The position numbers and the translations under genes were made by a program. A DNA stretch of 48,746 nt from CAINVV01 sp036508555 (GTDB lineage: Bacteria > Bacteroidota > Bacteroidia > Bacteroidales > Prolixibacteraceae). Numbering within the stretch: the stretch's first letter is position 1; every line of letters begins with the position of its first letter. Of this stretch, positions 7,766 to 15,018 are shown piece after piece. Location of the stretch: contig DATCHD010000071.1 in assembly GCA_036508555.1 (NCBI GenBank), positions 1 through 48,746 on the forward strand. Reading direction: 5' to 3'. A model generated the notes under the pieces. It did not search any database and had not been told where the DNA came from. It saw nothing but the letters and a program-made list of their open reading frames with translations.

Positions 7766-8761
7766 TTATTCCCTGCTGAATGCGGCGTCGAAGGCCAGGT
7801 TGCTCGGTGAAAAATCGATTCTTTTCACGAAGGCACAGGATTCGGCGGCACCCATCTCGCGGTCCATGCCGCTGTCTTCCCATTCGACAGAGAGTGGTCC
7901 GTTGTAGCTGATATCATTCAGGGCGCGGATGATGTTCTCAAAATTGATGCGGCCACGACCGACGCTTCTGAAGTTCCAGTACCTGCGGCTGTCGCCGAAT
8001 TCGAGGTGACCGCCGAAGACGCCGGAGGTTCCGGGATGCTCGTTCCAGCTCACATCTTTCATGTGCACATGGAAAATCCTTTCACCGAAGACGTAGATGA
8101 ACTTGGTGTAGTCGACGCCCTGGTAGCCGAAATGGCTCGGGTCGAAATTGAAGCCAAAGGCAGGATGGTTGTCGACTGCCTGCAGCGCGCGGCGGGCAGT
8201 CTCGATATCGAAGGCGATCTCGGTAGGGTGAACTTCGAGTGCATATTTCACGCCGATTTTCTGGTATTCGTCGAGGATGGGTTTCCAGCGTTTAGCGAAA
8301 TCATCGTATCCGGCCTGGATCATCTCCTGGGTGACGGCCGGGAAGGAGTAGTTCAGGTGCCAGATAGAGCTGCCCGTAAAACCGTTGACCACCTTTAACC
8401 CCAGGCGTTTGGCTACTTTGCCTGTCTCAATAACAGAAGCAGCAGCACGTTGGCGGATGCCTTCGGGGTTACCATCACCCCAGATGGCATCGGAGAGCAT
8501 CCCTCTGTGCCGGACATCCGGGTTATCGCAGACTGCCTGTCCGACGAGGTGCGTGGAGATCGCGAACAGCTTCAGGTTGTGTTTTTTCAGCAAGGCCAGT
8601 TTGGCGTTGCAATAGGCCTGGTCGGCCTTTTCGACCTCGATATGGTCGCCCCAGCAGGCGAGCTCCAGTCCGTCGTAACCAAAGGCGACGGCTTTCTTGC
8701 AAACTTCTTCGAGGGTCAGATCGGCCCACTGGCCGGTATACAGTGTAACTGGACGTTTCAT
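7766..8761 (-). CDS. Sugar phosphate isomerase/epimerase (AP endonuclease 2-type TIM barrel)
   Basis: A 331-residue xylose-isomerase-like TIM barrel. The metal-site residues of this superfamily can be placed: E176 in YALEVHPTE, D207 and H210 in NFDPSHF, H231/H233 in HVHMKD and E293 in SVEWED. Family members isomerise, epimerise or dehydrate sugars and inositols, including 3-keto sugars, so the exact substrate is open. There is no signal peptide, so it acts in the cytosol. It is 12 nt downstream of the Gfo/Idh gene and 10 nt upstream of mtnA. The dehydrogenase/isomerase pairing is a common module for oxidised sugar intermediates. Confidence 0.88.
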   Translation of the reverse strand: MKRPVTLYTGQWADLTLEEVCKKAVAFGYDGLELACWGDHIEVEKADQAYCNAKLALLKKHNLKLFAISTHLVGQAVCDNPDVRHRGMLSDAIWGDGNPEGIRQRAAASVIETGKVAKRLGLKVVNGFTGSSIWHLNYSFPAVTQEMIQAGYDDFAKRWKPILDEYQKIGVKYALEVHPTEIAFDIETARRALQAVDNHPAFGFNFDPSHFGYQGVDYTKFIYVFGERIFHVHMKDVSWNEHPGTSGVFGGHLEFGDSRRYWNFRSVGRGRINFENIIRALNDISYNGPLSVEWEDSGMDREMGAAESCAFVKRIDFSPSNLAFDAAFSRE

Positions 8762-8773
8762 GTTTTTATTATA

Positions 8774-9928
8774 TTAAAATTTTACCCATTTAGTTGTATC
8801 ATCGTATCCGGCTTTGACAACGGCGTCGATAAACATCATGCCGCGGATGCCATCTTCGACGGTTGGAAAGTCGAGCCATTCCGGTTTCGGTGTCTGCCCG
8901 TTCAGTTTAGCGCGCAGGGTCAGTGAGAAATTGCGGTAGATATTGGCAAAAGCCTCGAGGTATCCTTCGGGGTGACCGCCCGGGGTGCGGGTGTTGTGTT
9001 TGGCGATATCGCTCATGTATCCATTCCCTACCCTGACAATCTCGGTAGGTCGGTCGCTCCATTTTACGAGTAGGGTATTGGGTTCGTGCTGGTGCCATTC
9101 GAGGCCACCTTTCTCGCCGTAAACGCGCAATTTCAATGAGTTCTCTTCTCCGGCTGCTACCTGTGTAGCAATAAGTACTCCCCTTGCTCCGTTTTCGAAG
9201 CGAAGCAAAGCGGTACCGTCGTCGTCGAGGAGCCTTCCAGGTATGAAGATATTCAGTTCGGCACAGAGTTCGAGTGTCTTCAGTCCGGTGACATATTCGG
9301 CCAGGTGATGCGCGTGGGTACCGATATCGCCCATGCAACCGGCTTTACCGGAGCGTTTCGGATCAGTTCTCCAGGAAGCCTGCGCGTTGCCGGTGTCTTC
9401 CGCTTTGGTAGAGAGCCATCCCTGCGGATATTCGACGTACACTTTTCTGATCTTTCCGAAATCGCCTCTTTTGAGCCGTGCCTTGGCCTCCTTGACGGCC
9501 GGATAGCCCGAGTAGGTATGGGTCAAGGCCAGGATAGCGCCAGTCTCAGCGATTTTGGTCTTTAATTTTAAGGCTTCTTCGAGGGTGAAAGTGATCGGTT
9601 TATCGATGACGACATGAAATCCATTTTCGAGGGCCATGATGGCAGGGCCGAAGTGCGCGAAGTTGGGTGTAACGATGGTGACGAAGTCCATCTTTTCACC
9701 TTCGGGAAGCAAAACTTCCTTTTCGAACATTTCCTGGTAAGTCTTGTAAATCCTGCTCTCCGGCAGAAAATAGGATAATCCCGAACTATGTGAAATTGCG
9801 GGATCGATGCTGAAACACCCACAAACCAGTTCAATCTGGTTGTCCATTAAAGCGGCCAGACGGTGGATCGCCCCTATGAATGCGTCGCTGCCGCCTCCGA
9901 CCATACCCATGCGTAATTTTCGATTCAT
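8774..9928 (-). CDS. Gfo/Idh/MocA-family NAD(P)-dependent dehydrogenase, cytosolic
   Basis: A 384-residue oxidoreductase. The N-terminal Rossmann fold begins GMVGGGSDAFIG (8-19), the catalytic Lys is in DKP (109-111) and the substrate domain carries WRTDPKRSGKAGCMGDIGTH with a following HHLAEY, conserved in one subgroup of the family. No signal peptide is seen. As the first gene of the operon with the TIM-barrel isomerase it likely oxidises a cyclic sugar or sugar derivative that the isomerase then handles. Whether that chemistry connects to the MTA salvage genes behind it, or only shares the promoter, cannot be told from sequence. Its start is 71 nt from the divergent M15 peptidase gene. Confidence 0.9.
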   Translation of the reverse strand: MNRKLRMGMVGGGSDAFIGAIHRLAALMDNQIELVCGCFSIDPAISHSSGLSYFLPESRIYKTYQEMFEKEVLLPEGEKMDFVTIVTPNFAHFGPAIMALENGFHVVIDKPITFTLEEALKLKTKIAETGAILALTHTYSGYPAVKEAKARLKRGDFGKIRKVYVEYPQGWLSTKAEDTGNAQASWRTDPKRSGKAGCMGDIGTHAHHLAEYVTGLKTLELCAELNIFIPGRLLDDDGTALLRFENGARGVLIATQVAAGEENSLKLRVYGEKGGLEWHQHEPNTLLVKWSDRPTEIVRVGNGYMSDIAKHNTRTPGGHPEGYLEAFANIYRNFSLTLRAKLNGQTPKPEWLDFPTVEDGIRGMMFIDAVVKAGYDDTTKWVKF

Positions 9929-9944
9929 ACTTTTAGAATTGAAT

Positions 9945-9952
9945 TAATTTTG
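9945..9952 (+). promoter_or_regulatory. Candidate -7 element for the M15 peptidase gene
   Basis: TAATTTTG matches the Bacteroidota TAnnTTTG element and would start transcription about 40 nt before the ATG. A good TTTG partner upstream is not visible. A second match (TATTTTTG, 9988-9995) is too close to the ATG unless the transcript is leaderless. An 8-bp dyad (AAAATCCT/AGGATTTT) lies between at 9968-9986. Confidence 0.35.
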
Positions 9953-9999
9953 GGCAATAAAGTTATAAAAATCCTTGAAGGATTTTCTATTTTTGGGCG

Positions 10000-10476
10000 A
10001 TGAAAAAATTGAAGCTGACTATTACCCTATTTATCGCCTTATTTTTTTTGTGGCTCTTTATCGGAGTGGTTCTTTGGGTCAATGTGAAGATCACTAACTG
10101 GAGAAGGTTGAGTGAGGTTGAAAATGTTTCTGAAAACAGCTACCGGATATTCAGCCGGTTTATCGATGACATTGAAGCTCAGACAGAGTGGAATGTTGTG
10201 ATAATAAGCGGATTAAGATCCAGGGAGAAGCAGAAGGAGTTGTTGCGTGAAAATTCCAGGAATGCTTCGGTCGACAAGAGCCGGCATGTGCTGGGCCGGG
10301 CCATTGATATCAATCTGTACCGGAAGAACTGGCTCTGGCGGGTATGGCTGAAAAAATACAATGCGAAGAAAGACTGGCGCAATACGGGAGTCATCAAGAT
10401 ATCTGACAAGTACGGATTACTTTGGGGAGGGACGTATCACAGCTACCACGATCCCGTTCATTTCGAGATAAAGTGA
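10000..10476 (+). CDS. Membrane-anchored M15-family D-Ala-D-Ala peptidase
   Basis: A 158-residue VanY/L,D- or D,D-carboxypeptidase-like protein. Residues 5-27 form one hydrophobic anchor (TITLFIALFFLWLFIGVVLW), placing the catalytic part in the periplasm. The zinc motif is intact: SRHVLGRAIDIN (94-105) gives H96 and D103, and DPVHFE (151-156) gives H154. The domain is short and resembles M15 endolysin-type peptidases. It would trim peptidoglycan stem peptides. The gene stands alone, divergent from the salvage operon, and is closed by a strong terminator. Confidence 0.87.
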   Translation: MKKLKLTITLFIALFFLWLFIGVVLWVNVKITNWRRLSEVENVSENSYRIFSRFIDDIEAQTEWNVVIISGLRSREKQKELLRENSRNASVDKSRHVLGRAIDINLYRKNWLWRVWLKKYNAKKDWRNTGVIKISDKYGLLWGGTYHSYHDPVHFEIK

Positions 10477-10484
10477 CTTCATAG

Positions 10485-10519
10485 AAAATCCCCTTTGAAA
10501 GCGTATCAAAGGGGATTTT
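10485..10519. terminator. Bidirectional intrinsic terminator
   Basis: 14-bp perfect arms (10485-10498 and 10506-10519) around a 7-nt loop, with A/T runs on both sides, lie between the converging M15 and Gfo/Idh genes. It can serve both strands. Confidence 0.88.
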
Positions 10520-10539
10520 TATTGGTGGCGTGTTAAACT

Positions 10540-11949
10540 TTATGCCTTCTTCTTGGCATCCTTGGATTTCTCTTCCAGTGGCTTTCCGGGTACGGGAACG
10601 GTATAAGCTTTCATATCATAAGAGGCCAGTTCCAGTTTTGCCGGCAGACTGCTGGTCTCGGAATTGAAGATTTCGTCCCATGTAACCTCTTTGCCGGTAT
10701 AAGCCGATTCGCGGCCCATGACAGCGGTAAGGCAGGAAATGGTTGTCTCGACGGCCGAGTTCAGCGGTTTGCCTGCGCGGATATGGTTGATAAAATCGAC
10801 ATGCTCGAGGGTGTAAGGATCGGTTTGTTTGTGTTCGGCCTTCTCCTTTTCGCCATCTGTTTTCCAAATTACGTTGCCTGCAAGGTCTTTGACTTCGTGG
10901 TTACCACCGGCGCCTGCACTTGTCCAGGATCCTTTAGTACCCTGGATGAATTCAGATACATTGTTCTTGCATCCGTCGATCTGGCGACACATGCTGTGCA
11001 GGCGGATTCCGCCTTCGTATTCGAAATCGACACTGAACATGTCGTACTGGTCGCCGGTAATCCTTCTCTGCCGTGCGCCGAAAGCGACAGCTTTCACCGG
11101 TTTTTTGCCTGTGAACCAGTTAAATACATCAAGATTGTGAACGTGTTGCTCGACAATATGGTCGCCTGAAAGCCATTTCCAATTCACCCAGTCGCGGACC
11201 ATCCACTCCATGTCGGACCATTTCTCATCGCGGTTTCTGTACCAGAGCATGGATTGATTCCAGTATACGTTTCCGGAAACTATTTCGCCGATCATTCCTT
11301 TTTGAATCTGTTGGAAGGACTCGACATATTTCCTTTGATGATGTCGTTGAGTTCCAGTTACGACAACCAGTCCCTGTGATTCGGCTTTCTTGGAGGTGGC
11401 CATAACGGAGCGGGCTCCAGGACCATCGACGCAGACAGGTTTTTCCATGAAGACATGTTTGCCAGCCTCAACGGCGGCTTCAAAATGCATTGGGCGGAAG
11501 GCAGGCGGAGTGGCAATGATCACGAGATCGATGTCTGAGGCCAGCACTTTCTTATAATTATCAAATCCGGTGAAGCATTTATCGTCGGGTACTTCGACCT
11601 TGAATTTGTCTCTAAGCATCTTCCGGCAACCGTCGATACGATCCATGAAAAGGTCGCCCAAGGCAACGATCTGAAGGTTCGGACCTGCACTCAGGAAATT
11701 GGCTGCAGCGCCAGTGGCTCTTCCTCCACATCCGATCAAACCGGCTCTCAGTGGTTTGCCGTCGTTGGCATAGTCTGTAAGTTCAGGAATATACGCATTA
11801 GCCAGGCTGGCCAATGGGACGAGGACGGGCGCTTTTTCCCCTCCTCCGCTACAAGATGCAAGAATAGTACCTGCACCCAATGAACCAGCTGCTCCAACGA
11901 CAGCGGCGCTCCTAAAAAAATCTCTTCTGTTAACCGAAATTTTACTCAT
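10540..11949 (-). CDS. Tat-exported Gfo/Idh/MocA-family oxidoreductase
   Basis: A 469-residue protein with a twin-arginine signal: NRRDFFRSAAVVGAAGSLGAG followed by ILASCSGG, so it may also be a lipoprotein (Cys33). Export by Tat fits a protein that folds with its nucleotide cofactor in the cytosol. The Rossmann part starts at about 67 (RAGLIGCGGRA); the catalytic-region motif is FMEKPV, followed by TGTQRHHQRKY. Related periplasmic enzymes include NAD-dependent glycosidases (GH109) and glycoside 3-dehydrogenases; I cannot choose between these. The C-terminal tail is very Lys-rich (KSKDAKKKA). A separate promoter is predicted just upstream. Confidence 0.88.
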   Translation of the reverse strand: MSKISVNRRDFFRSAAVVGAAGSLGAGTILASCSGGGEKAPVLVPLASLANAYIPELTDYANDGKPLRAGLIGCGGRATGAAANFLSAGPNLQIVALGDLFMDRIDGCRKMLRDKFKVEVPDDKCFTGFDNYKKVLASDIDLVIIATPPAFRPMHFEAAVEAGKHVFMEKPVCVDGPGARSVMATSKKAESQGLVVVTGTQRHHQRKYVESFQQIQKGMIGEIVSGNVYWNQSMLWYRNRDEKWSDMEWMVRDWVNWKWLSGDHIVEQHVHNLDVFNWFTGKKPVKAVAFGARQRRITGDQYDMFSVDFEYEGGIRLHSMCRQIDGCKNNVSEFIQGTKGSWTSAGAGGNHEVKDLAGNVIWKTDGEKEKAEHKQTDPYTLEHVDFINHIRAGKPLNSAVETTISCLTAVMGRESAYTGKEVTWDEIFNSETSSLPAKLELASYDMKAYTVPVPGKPLEEKSKDAKKKA

Positions 11950-11987
11950 GATATTGGTCTGTTAATTTGTTGATAGAAAAAGTGTAT

Positions 11988-11995
11988 CAAATATA
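11988..11995 (-). promoter_or_regulatory. Candidate -7 element for the Tat-exported oxidoreductase
   Basis: On the minus strand this reads TATATTTG, a full match to TAnnTTTG, about 38 nt before the ATG. The expected -33 position falls in the palindromic repeat and is not a good TTTG, so confidence is moderate. Confidence 0.45.
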
Positions 11996-12008
11996 TAAAA
12001 AAAATTGA

Positions 12009-12064
12009 TCCCTGAGCCTGTCGAAGGGTTAAATGGCCGAATGGCCCTTCGACAGGCTCAGGGA
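12009..12064. repeat. CCCTGAGCCTGTCGAAGGG palindrome, copy 1
   Basis: 20-bp perfect arms (12009-12028, 12045-12064) around a 16-nt loop with core AAATGGCCGAATG. It overlaps the 3' end of the cytochrome/FGE-like gene: that gene's TGA stop is the TGA inside the arm. A second copy with the same loop orientation lies at 13667-13728. Confidence 0.93.
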
Positions 12065-13578
12065 CCGGTGGCTTCACAGACAACTCTGAAACCAATGCCT
12101 TTGACATCCGAGAACCACCAGATACTCTTTGGCTGCTGAGGATCGGTCTTCAACCAGTTGACCGTTTGCGTGAAATCCCTGGCGGCAGAGCGCAGAGCGT
12201 CGGCTTCGGAATTATAACTGCCACCTCTAACGACGTGCTCTTCTCCTGATTCTGGTCCTTTTGGATCGGTAACGGTGCTTCCGCCAGATTGATAGGCATC
12301 CGCCTTGTACCAGTCTGAACAGTATTCGGCCACATTTCCTGCCATGTTTTTCAGTCCGAATGGATTGGCTTTGACGAAGGAAGGTTCCTGTGTCTTTCCG
12401 GTGGAGTTCAAAACATAGACGGTGTAACTGTTAATCTGGGTAGTGTCAACCCCGAAGATTTTATTTCTCAGGCCCTTTTTGATAAATCTGTTGGGATCTC
12501 CCTTGAAGAAATAGGGAGTCTCGGTTCCGCCGCGACAGGCATATTCCCATTCGGCTTCTGTGGGCAGCCGGTATTTCTTGCCTGTGATCTTTGAAAGCCA
12601 CTGGCAGTAAGTCTGGGCGCCGTAATGGGTCATGGTGATGGCCGGTCTGTTGCCGCTTCCCCAGCCCTGATCGGGTATTCCGAATGGAGGAGTCGGTCCG
12701 CTGATGGCATCCGGGTTACCTGCATTTTTTTCCATCACCACGACAGGGTCGAGACGGCCTTCGGACATGGTAGAGGCGTAGAAAGCCCAGTATTCGTCCC
12801 AGGTTACTTCCACTTCGCCCATGAAGAATTGTGATACCGTAACATTGCGGACGGGTCCTTCATCATTTTTCCTGAGTTGTTCTTTCTCGTCGCTTCCCAT
12901 TTTAAATGTTCCGCCTTTGACCGGAATCATGTTAAAAGCGATGCCAGTATTTGGAATGTGTTCAGTAAATTTCGTGAAAGAGGTAACTTTCGTTGGTTCG
13001 GTAAAGACCTCTTTTGATGCAGCTGCGATGGGCAGTCCCTGCATTTTCTGGTGTTTATAATTCGGGTTGTAATGACCGGCGTACAGGTGGCAGTTGATGC
13101 ACTGCAGCTTCAGTTTTTCCGCGTTATTTTCATAGTAGAGATGAGCGGTTCCGCCTTCTGTAGATAGTCCTTTTGAGAAAAGGGTCTGGTGACATTTTAT
13201 GCAAGACTCGTTGTACACAATGTTCACAGCATGCTCCAACTCCCTCTTTGACTGCCAGTTGAATGAGGCGCTATCCTTGAAATAATAGCCATAAAGATCG
13301 CTCAATCCTGTTTTGGCTTTCACTGCAAGGTATTTAATACTCCCTTGGGGGGGAAGGTGACATTCGACACAATGCACTTTTACGCCACTCTTGTTATAAA
13401 AGTGAGTTGATTTTTTCCATGCGTCCTCTGCGTGAGGATGGATGTGACAGGATGCGCAATAAATGTCTGAACTTGTGTAAGAAAGTGCCTTTTCTCCTCC
13501 CCAAACCAGAAACAAGCCAATGATTAATCCGATCAGAAAAATTGCTGCTGTGATTTTCTTCTTCCCTCTTTTACTCAT
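12058..13578 (-). CDS. Tetraheme NapC/NirT-type cytochrome c fused to an FGE-like (SUMF1) domain
   Basis: A 506-residue fusion. Residues 10-27 form a membrane anchor, followed by four haem c motifs: CASCH (41-45), CVECH (70-74), CIKCH (126-130) and CINCH (160-164), in the spacing of small NapC/NrfH quinol dehydrogenases. From about 215 to the end is a formylglycine-generating-enzyme-like fold (GGTFKMGS, RLPTEAEWEYACRGG, NMAGNVAEYCSDWY, VRGGSYNSEADALRSAARD, GIGFRVVCEA). The two active-site Cys of true FGE, which follow the GGSY motif, are absent, so it is not a sulfatase-activating enzyme but probably a binding or structural domain. Predicted role: membrane-anchored periplasmic electron carrier taking electrons from menaquinol. 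The last residues (TGP) and the stop are supplied by a palindromic repeat. Confidence 0.9.
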   Translation of the reverse strand: MSKRGKKKITAAIFLIGLIIGLFLVWGGEKALSYTSSDIYCASCHIHPHAEDAWKKSTHFYNKSGVKVHCVECHLPPQGSIKYLAVKAKTGLSDLYGYYFKDSASFNWQSKRELEHAVNIVYNESCIKCHQTLFSKGLSTEGGTAHLYYENNAEKLKLQCINCHLYAGHYNPNYKHQKMQGLPIAAASKEVFTEPTKVTSFTKFTEHIPNTGIAFNMIPVKGGTFKMGSDEKEQLRKNDEGPVRNVTVSQFFMGEVEVTWDEYWAFYASTMSEGRLDPVVVMEKNAGNPDAISGPTPPFGIPDQGWGSGNRPAITMTHYGAQTYCQWLSKITGKKYRLPTEAEWEYACRGGTETPYFFKGDPNRFIKKGLRNKIFGVDTTQINSYTVYVLNSTGKTQEPSFVKANPFGLKNMAGNVAEYCSDWYKADAYQSGGSTVTDPKGPESGEEHVVRGGSYNSEADALRSAARDFTQTVNWLKTDPQQPKSIWWFSDVKGIGFRVVCEATGP

Positions 13579-13628
13579 GTTATAACTACAATGGTTGCAT
13601 TTTTTAGTTTCCTTTCAGGCAAAACACC

Positions 13629-13659
13629 CAAAACTAAGAATAAAAAATGAAAAATGAAA
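13629..13659 (-). promoter_or_regulatory. Bacteroidota-type promoter of the cytochrome/FGE-like gene
   Basis: On the minus strand TTTC (13659-13656) is followed after 19 nt by TAGTTTTG (13636-13629), a full TAnnTTTG match. Transcription would begin about 45 nt before the ATG. Confidence 0.6.
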
Positions 13660-13666
13660 AATGCTT

Positions 13667-13728
13667 CGGTCCCTGAGCCTGTCGAAGGGCCAAATGGCCG
13701 AATGACCCTTCGACAGGCTCAGGGACCG
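13667..13728. repeat. CCCTGAGCCTGTCGAAGGG palindrome, copy 2
   Basis: 23-bp perfect arms (13667-13689, 13706-13728) around a 16-nt loop (CCAAATGGCCGAATGA). With copy 1 it brackets the cytochrome/FGE-like gene and its promoter. The GTCCCTGAGCCTGTCGAAGG wording recurs in many bacterial genomes as a dispersed palindrome. Confidence 0.93.
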
Positions 13729-13752
13729 ATGGTGAAAAATTTCCAGCGGATA

Positions 13753-13787
13753 CTTTTACCAACGGATTTGCAATCCGTTGGTAAAAG
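13753..13787. repeat. Palindromic repeat, GGATT/AATCC family, copy 3 (long stem)
   Basis: 16-bp perfect arms (13753-13768, 13772-13787) around a 3-nt loop TGC. The inner GGATT/AATCC core matches copies 1, 2 and 4 but the outer stem (CTTTTACCAAC) is unrelated and longer, and no AGCG follows. Confidence 0.88.
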
Positions 13788-13791
13788 ATTG

Positions 13792-13818
13792 CCAGCGGAT
13801 TGCAAATCCGCTGGAGCG
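13792..13818. repeat. Palindromic repeat, GGATT/AATCC family, copy 4
   Basis: 10-bp perfect arms (CCAGCGGATT / AATCCGCTGG), loop GCA, then AGCG, 4 nt after copy 3. It ends just beyond the stop of the methyltransferase relic. Confidence 0.88.
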
Positions 13819-13826
13819 TGAAAATG

Positions 13827-14091
13827 TTAGGATTTGTAGGCGATGAGAGTTAGCTGGGGAGGAAGTTGGAATCCGTCGGTTCGGATTTTTTCTTTCGAGT
13901 TGAGCATTGGAGGCTCGTCGATGGTCAAAATAGATTTCTCAACCTCGACACGTGCTTCGAGCACCATTTCATAAATTTCCTGTTTGGAATAATTATGACG
14001 GTGATAGTTCACCTTCGCCGGTTGCCACATCCAATAAATGGCCTGCGTATGCATTCTCCAGATATGCCCGGAGTTCGCTGAGTTGGTACAT
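13827..14091 (-). pseudogene. SAM-dependent methyltransferase relic with internal deletion and frameshift
   Basis: An ATG at 14091, 5 nt after the stop of the coiled-coil gene, opens a frame reading MYQLSELRAYL then LLDVATGEGE, which is methyltransferase motif I (SAM-binding) in its normal place near the N-terminus. After about 28 codons the frame ends. In another frame the same stretch continues as NYHRHNYSKQEIYEMVLEA and finishes with GFQLPPQLTLIAYKS and a stop at 13827, which looks like the C-terminal end of a class I methyltransferase. The junction lies near 14010. The middle of the gene (roughly 100-150 codons in a typical relative) is missing. It is therefore a deletion relic, not a small intact gene. 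Confidence 0.65.
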
Positions 14092-14096
14092 CGATT

Positions 14097-14993
14097 CTAC
14101 TTGATATCGAGAGTAGTAGTTCCGATGTTGTTGCCATCGGCGAAGACATCGATGGTGTACTGACCGGCGACCAGCGGGGACTGACCCGTATTATCCCAAT
14201 AGATACTAACAGGCAGATCCATGCCTTCATATTCTACTTCCCTGGTGGCGGAGAACGGGATGTTTAGTCCTTCGAACTTAAAAAGATCTTTATCAGATTT
14301 TGTAAGCAGTAGTTGATCTGGACGCTGAATTCTCACGTAAATATTTTTGGCTCCTCTTTTGGCTGTCTGGTTTTTGGCCAGCGTGAAATCTATTTTGATG
14401 TTCTCAACTTTTGACACTTTGGTTTGCTCCTTCCCTTTTTTGTTGATGCCGGATGCCTTCAGGTTCGAGGCTTCGAGTGTCGCAGCAATGGTAACCGTCT
14501 GTTCCAGCTTTTTCTTCTCCTGCTCAAGACTCTGGTTCTGGGTTTTTACCTCCGTTACCTCTTGTTTTACCGTGCTGTTTTCAACCATGAGTCGTTGATT
14601 TTTCTGGTTAAGGCTATCTATCTGAACCACATAATCGCGCATGATTTTCCTCAGCGTGTTCATCTCATCGCGGTATTTGGAGATCTGGCGGAAGCTGGTA
14701 CTCTTGACCTTTTCAATTTCCGAAAGAAGATCTTTCACTTTGTTCTGAGCCCCTTCGAACTGGATGTTCAGGTTGGTGTTTTTGCGTTTCAGGGAGTCAT
14801 AACCCAGCACCATGCCATTGAGTTCTGTCTCAATAGCTGCCTTTTCCTGTTTCATTTGAGCCGTTACCTGAGCATGCTCACTGCGCTGCATAAAAAGTAT
14901 GACTACAACAACAATCAATAATACGGCCAGTATGATAACCAGCGCATTTTTCCTTGGATCGGAGGGGTTTTGAGGGCGTTCCTGTGTAAGCAT
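14097..14993 (-). CDS. Membrane-anchored coiled-coil protein of unknown function
   Basis: A 298-residue protein. Residues 17-36 form one membrane helix (NALVIILAVLLIVVVVILFM). Residues 40-180 are heptad-rich coiled coil with many K/E/Q and two LxQxN-type turns, and the C-terminal part (about 195-298, FTLAKNQTAKRGAKNIYVRI and GQYTIDVFADGNNIGTTTL) is predicted to be a beta-sandwich-like domain. Topology suggests a cytosolic N-terminus and periplasmic stalk and head. Similar uncharacterised proteins occur widely in Bacteroidota; I do not know a function. Its own promoter is predicted upstream, and the methyltransferase relic follows it by 5 nt, so the two were once an operon. Confidence 0.82.
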   Translation of the reverse strand: MLTQERPQNPSDPRKNALVIILAVLLIVVVVILFMQRSEHAQVTAQMKQEKAAIETELNGMVLGYDSLKRKNTNLNIQFEGAQNKVKDLLSEIEKVKSTSFRQISKYRDEMNTLRKIMRDYVVQIDSLNQKNQRLMVENSTVKQEVTEVKTQNQSLEQEKKKLEQTVTIAATLEASNLKASGINKKGKEQTKVSKVENIKIDFTLAKNQTAKRGAKNIYVRIQRPDQLLLTKSDKDLFKFEGLNIPFSATREVEYEGMDLPVSIYWDNTGQSPLVAGQYTIDVFADGNNIGTTTLDIK

Positions 14994-15018
14994 AGCTGAA
15001 TGTTGTTGAATTGACTCA

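Noticed and set aside
12058..13578. FGE-like domain as a sulfatase-activating enzyme
   Set aside because: The active-site Cys pair after GGSY is replaced, and no sulfatase gene lies in the window.
12009..13728. Palindromes flanking the cytochrome gene as ends of a composite transposon
   Set aside because: No transposase, no target-site duplication visible, and the same palindrome wording is common as a dispersed repeat.
6551..13818. Clusters of short palindromes as a CRISPR array
   Set aside because: The copies are few, differ in their outer stems, are not evenly spaced, and no cas gene is present. They fit dispersed hairpin repeats.
13827..14054. 75-residue frame as an intact small gene
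   Set aside because: Its first 15 or so residues are the methyltransferase N-terminal coding sequence read in the wrong frame; only the C-terminal part is protein-like. It is better explained as a deletion relic.
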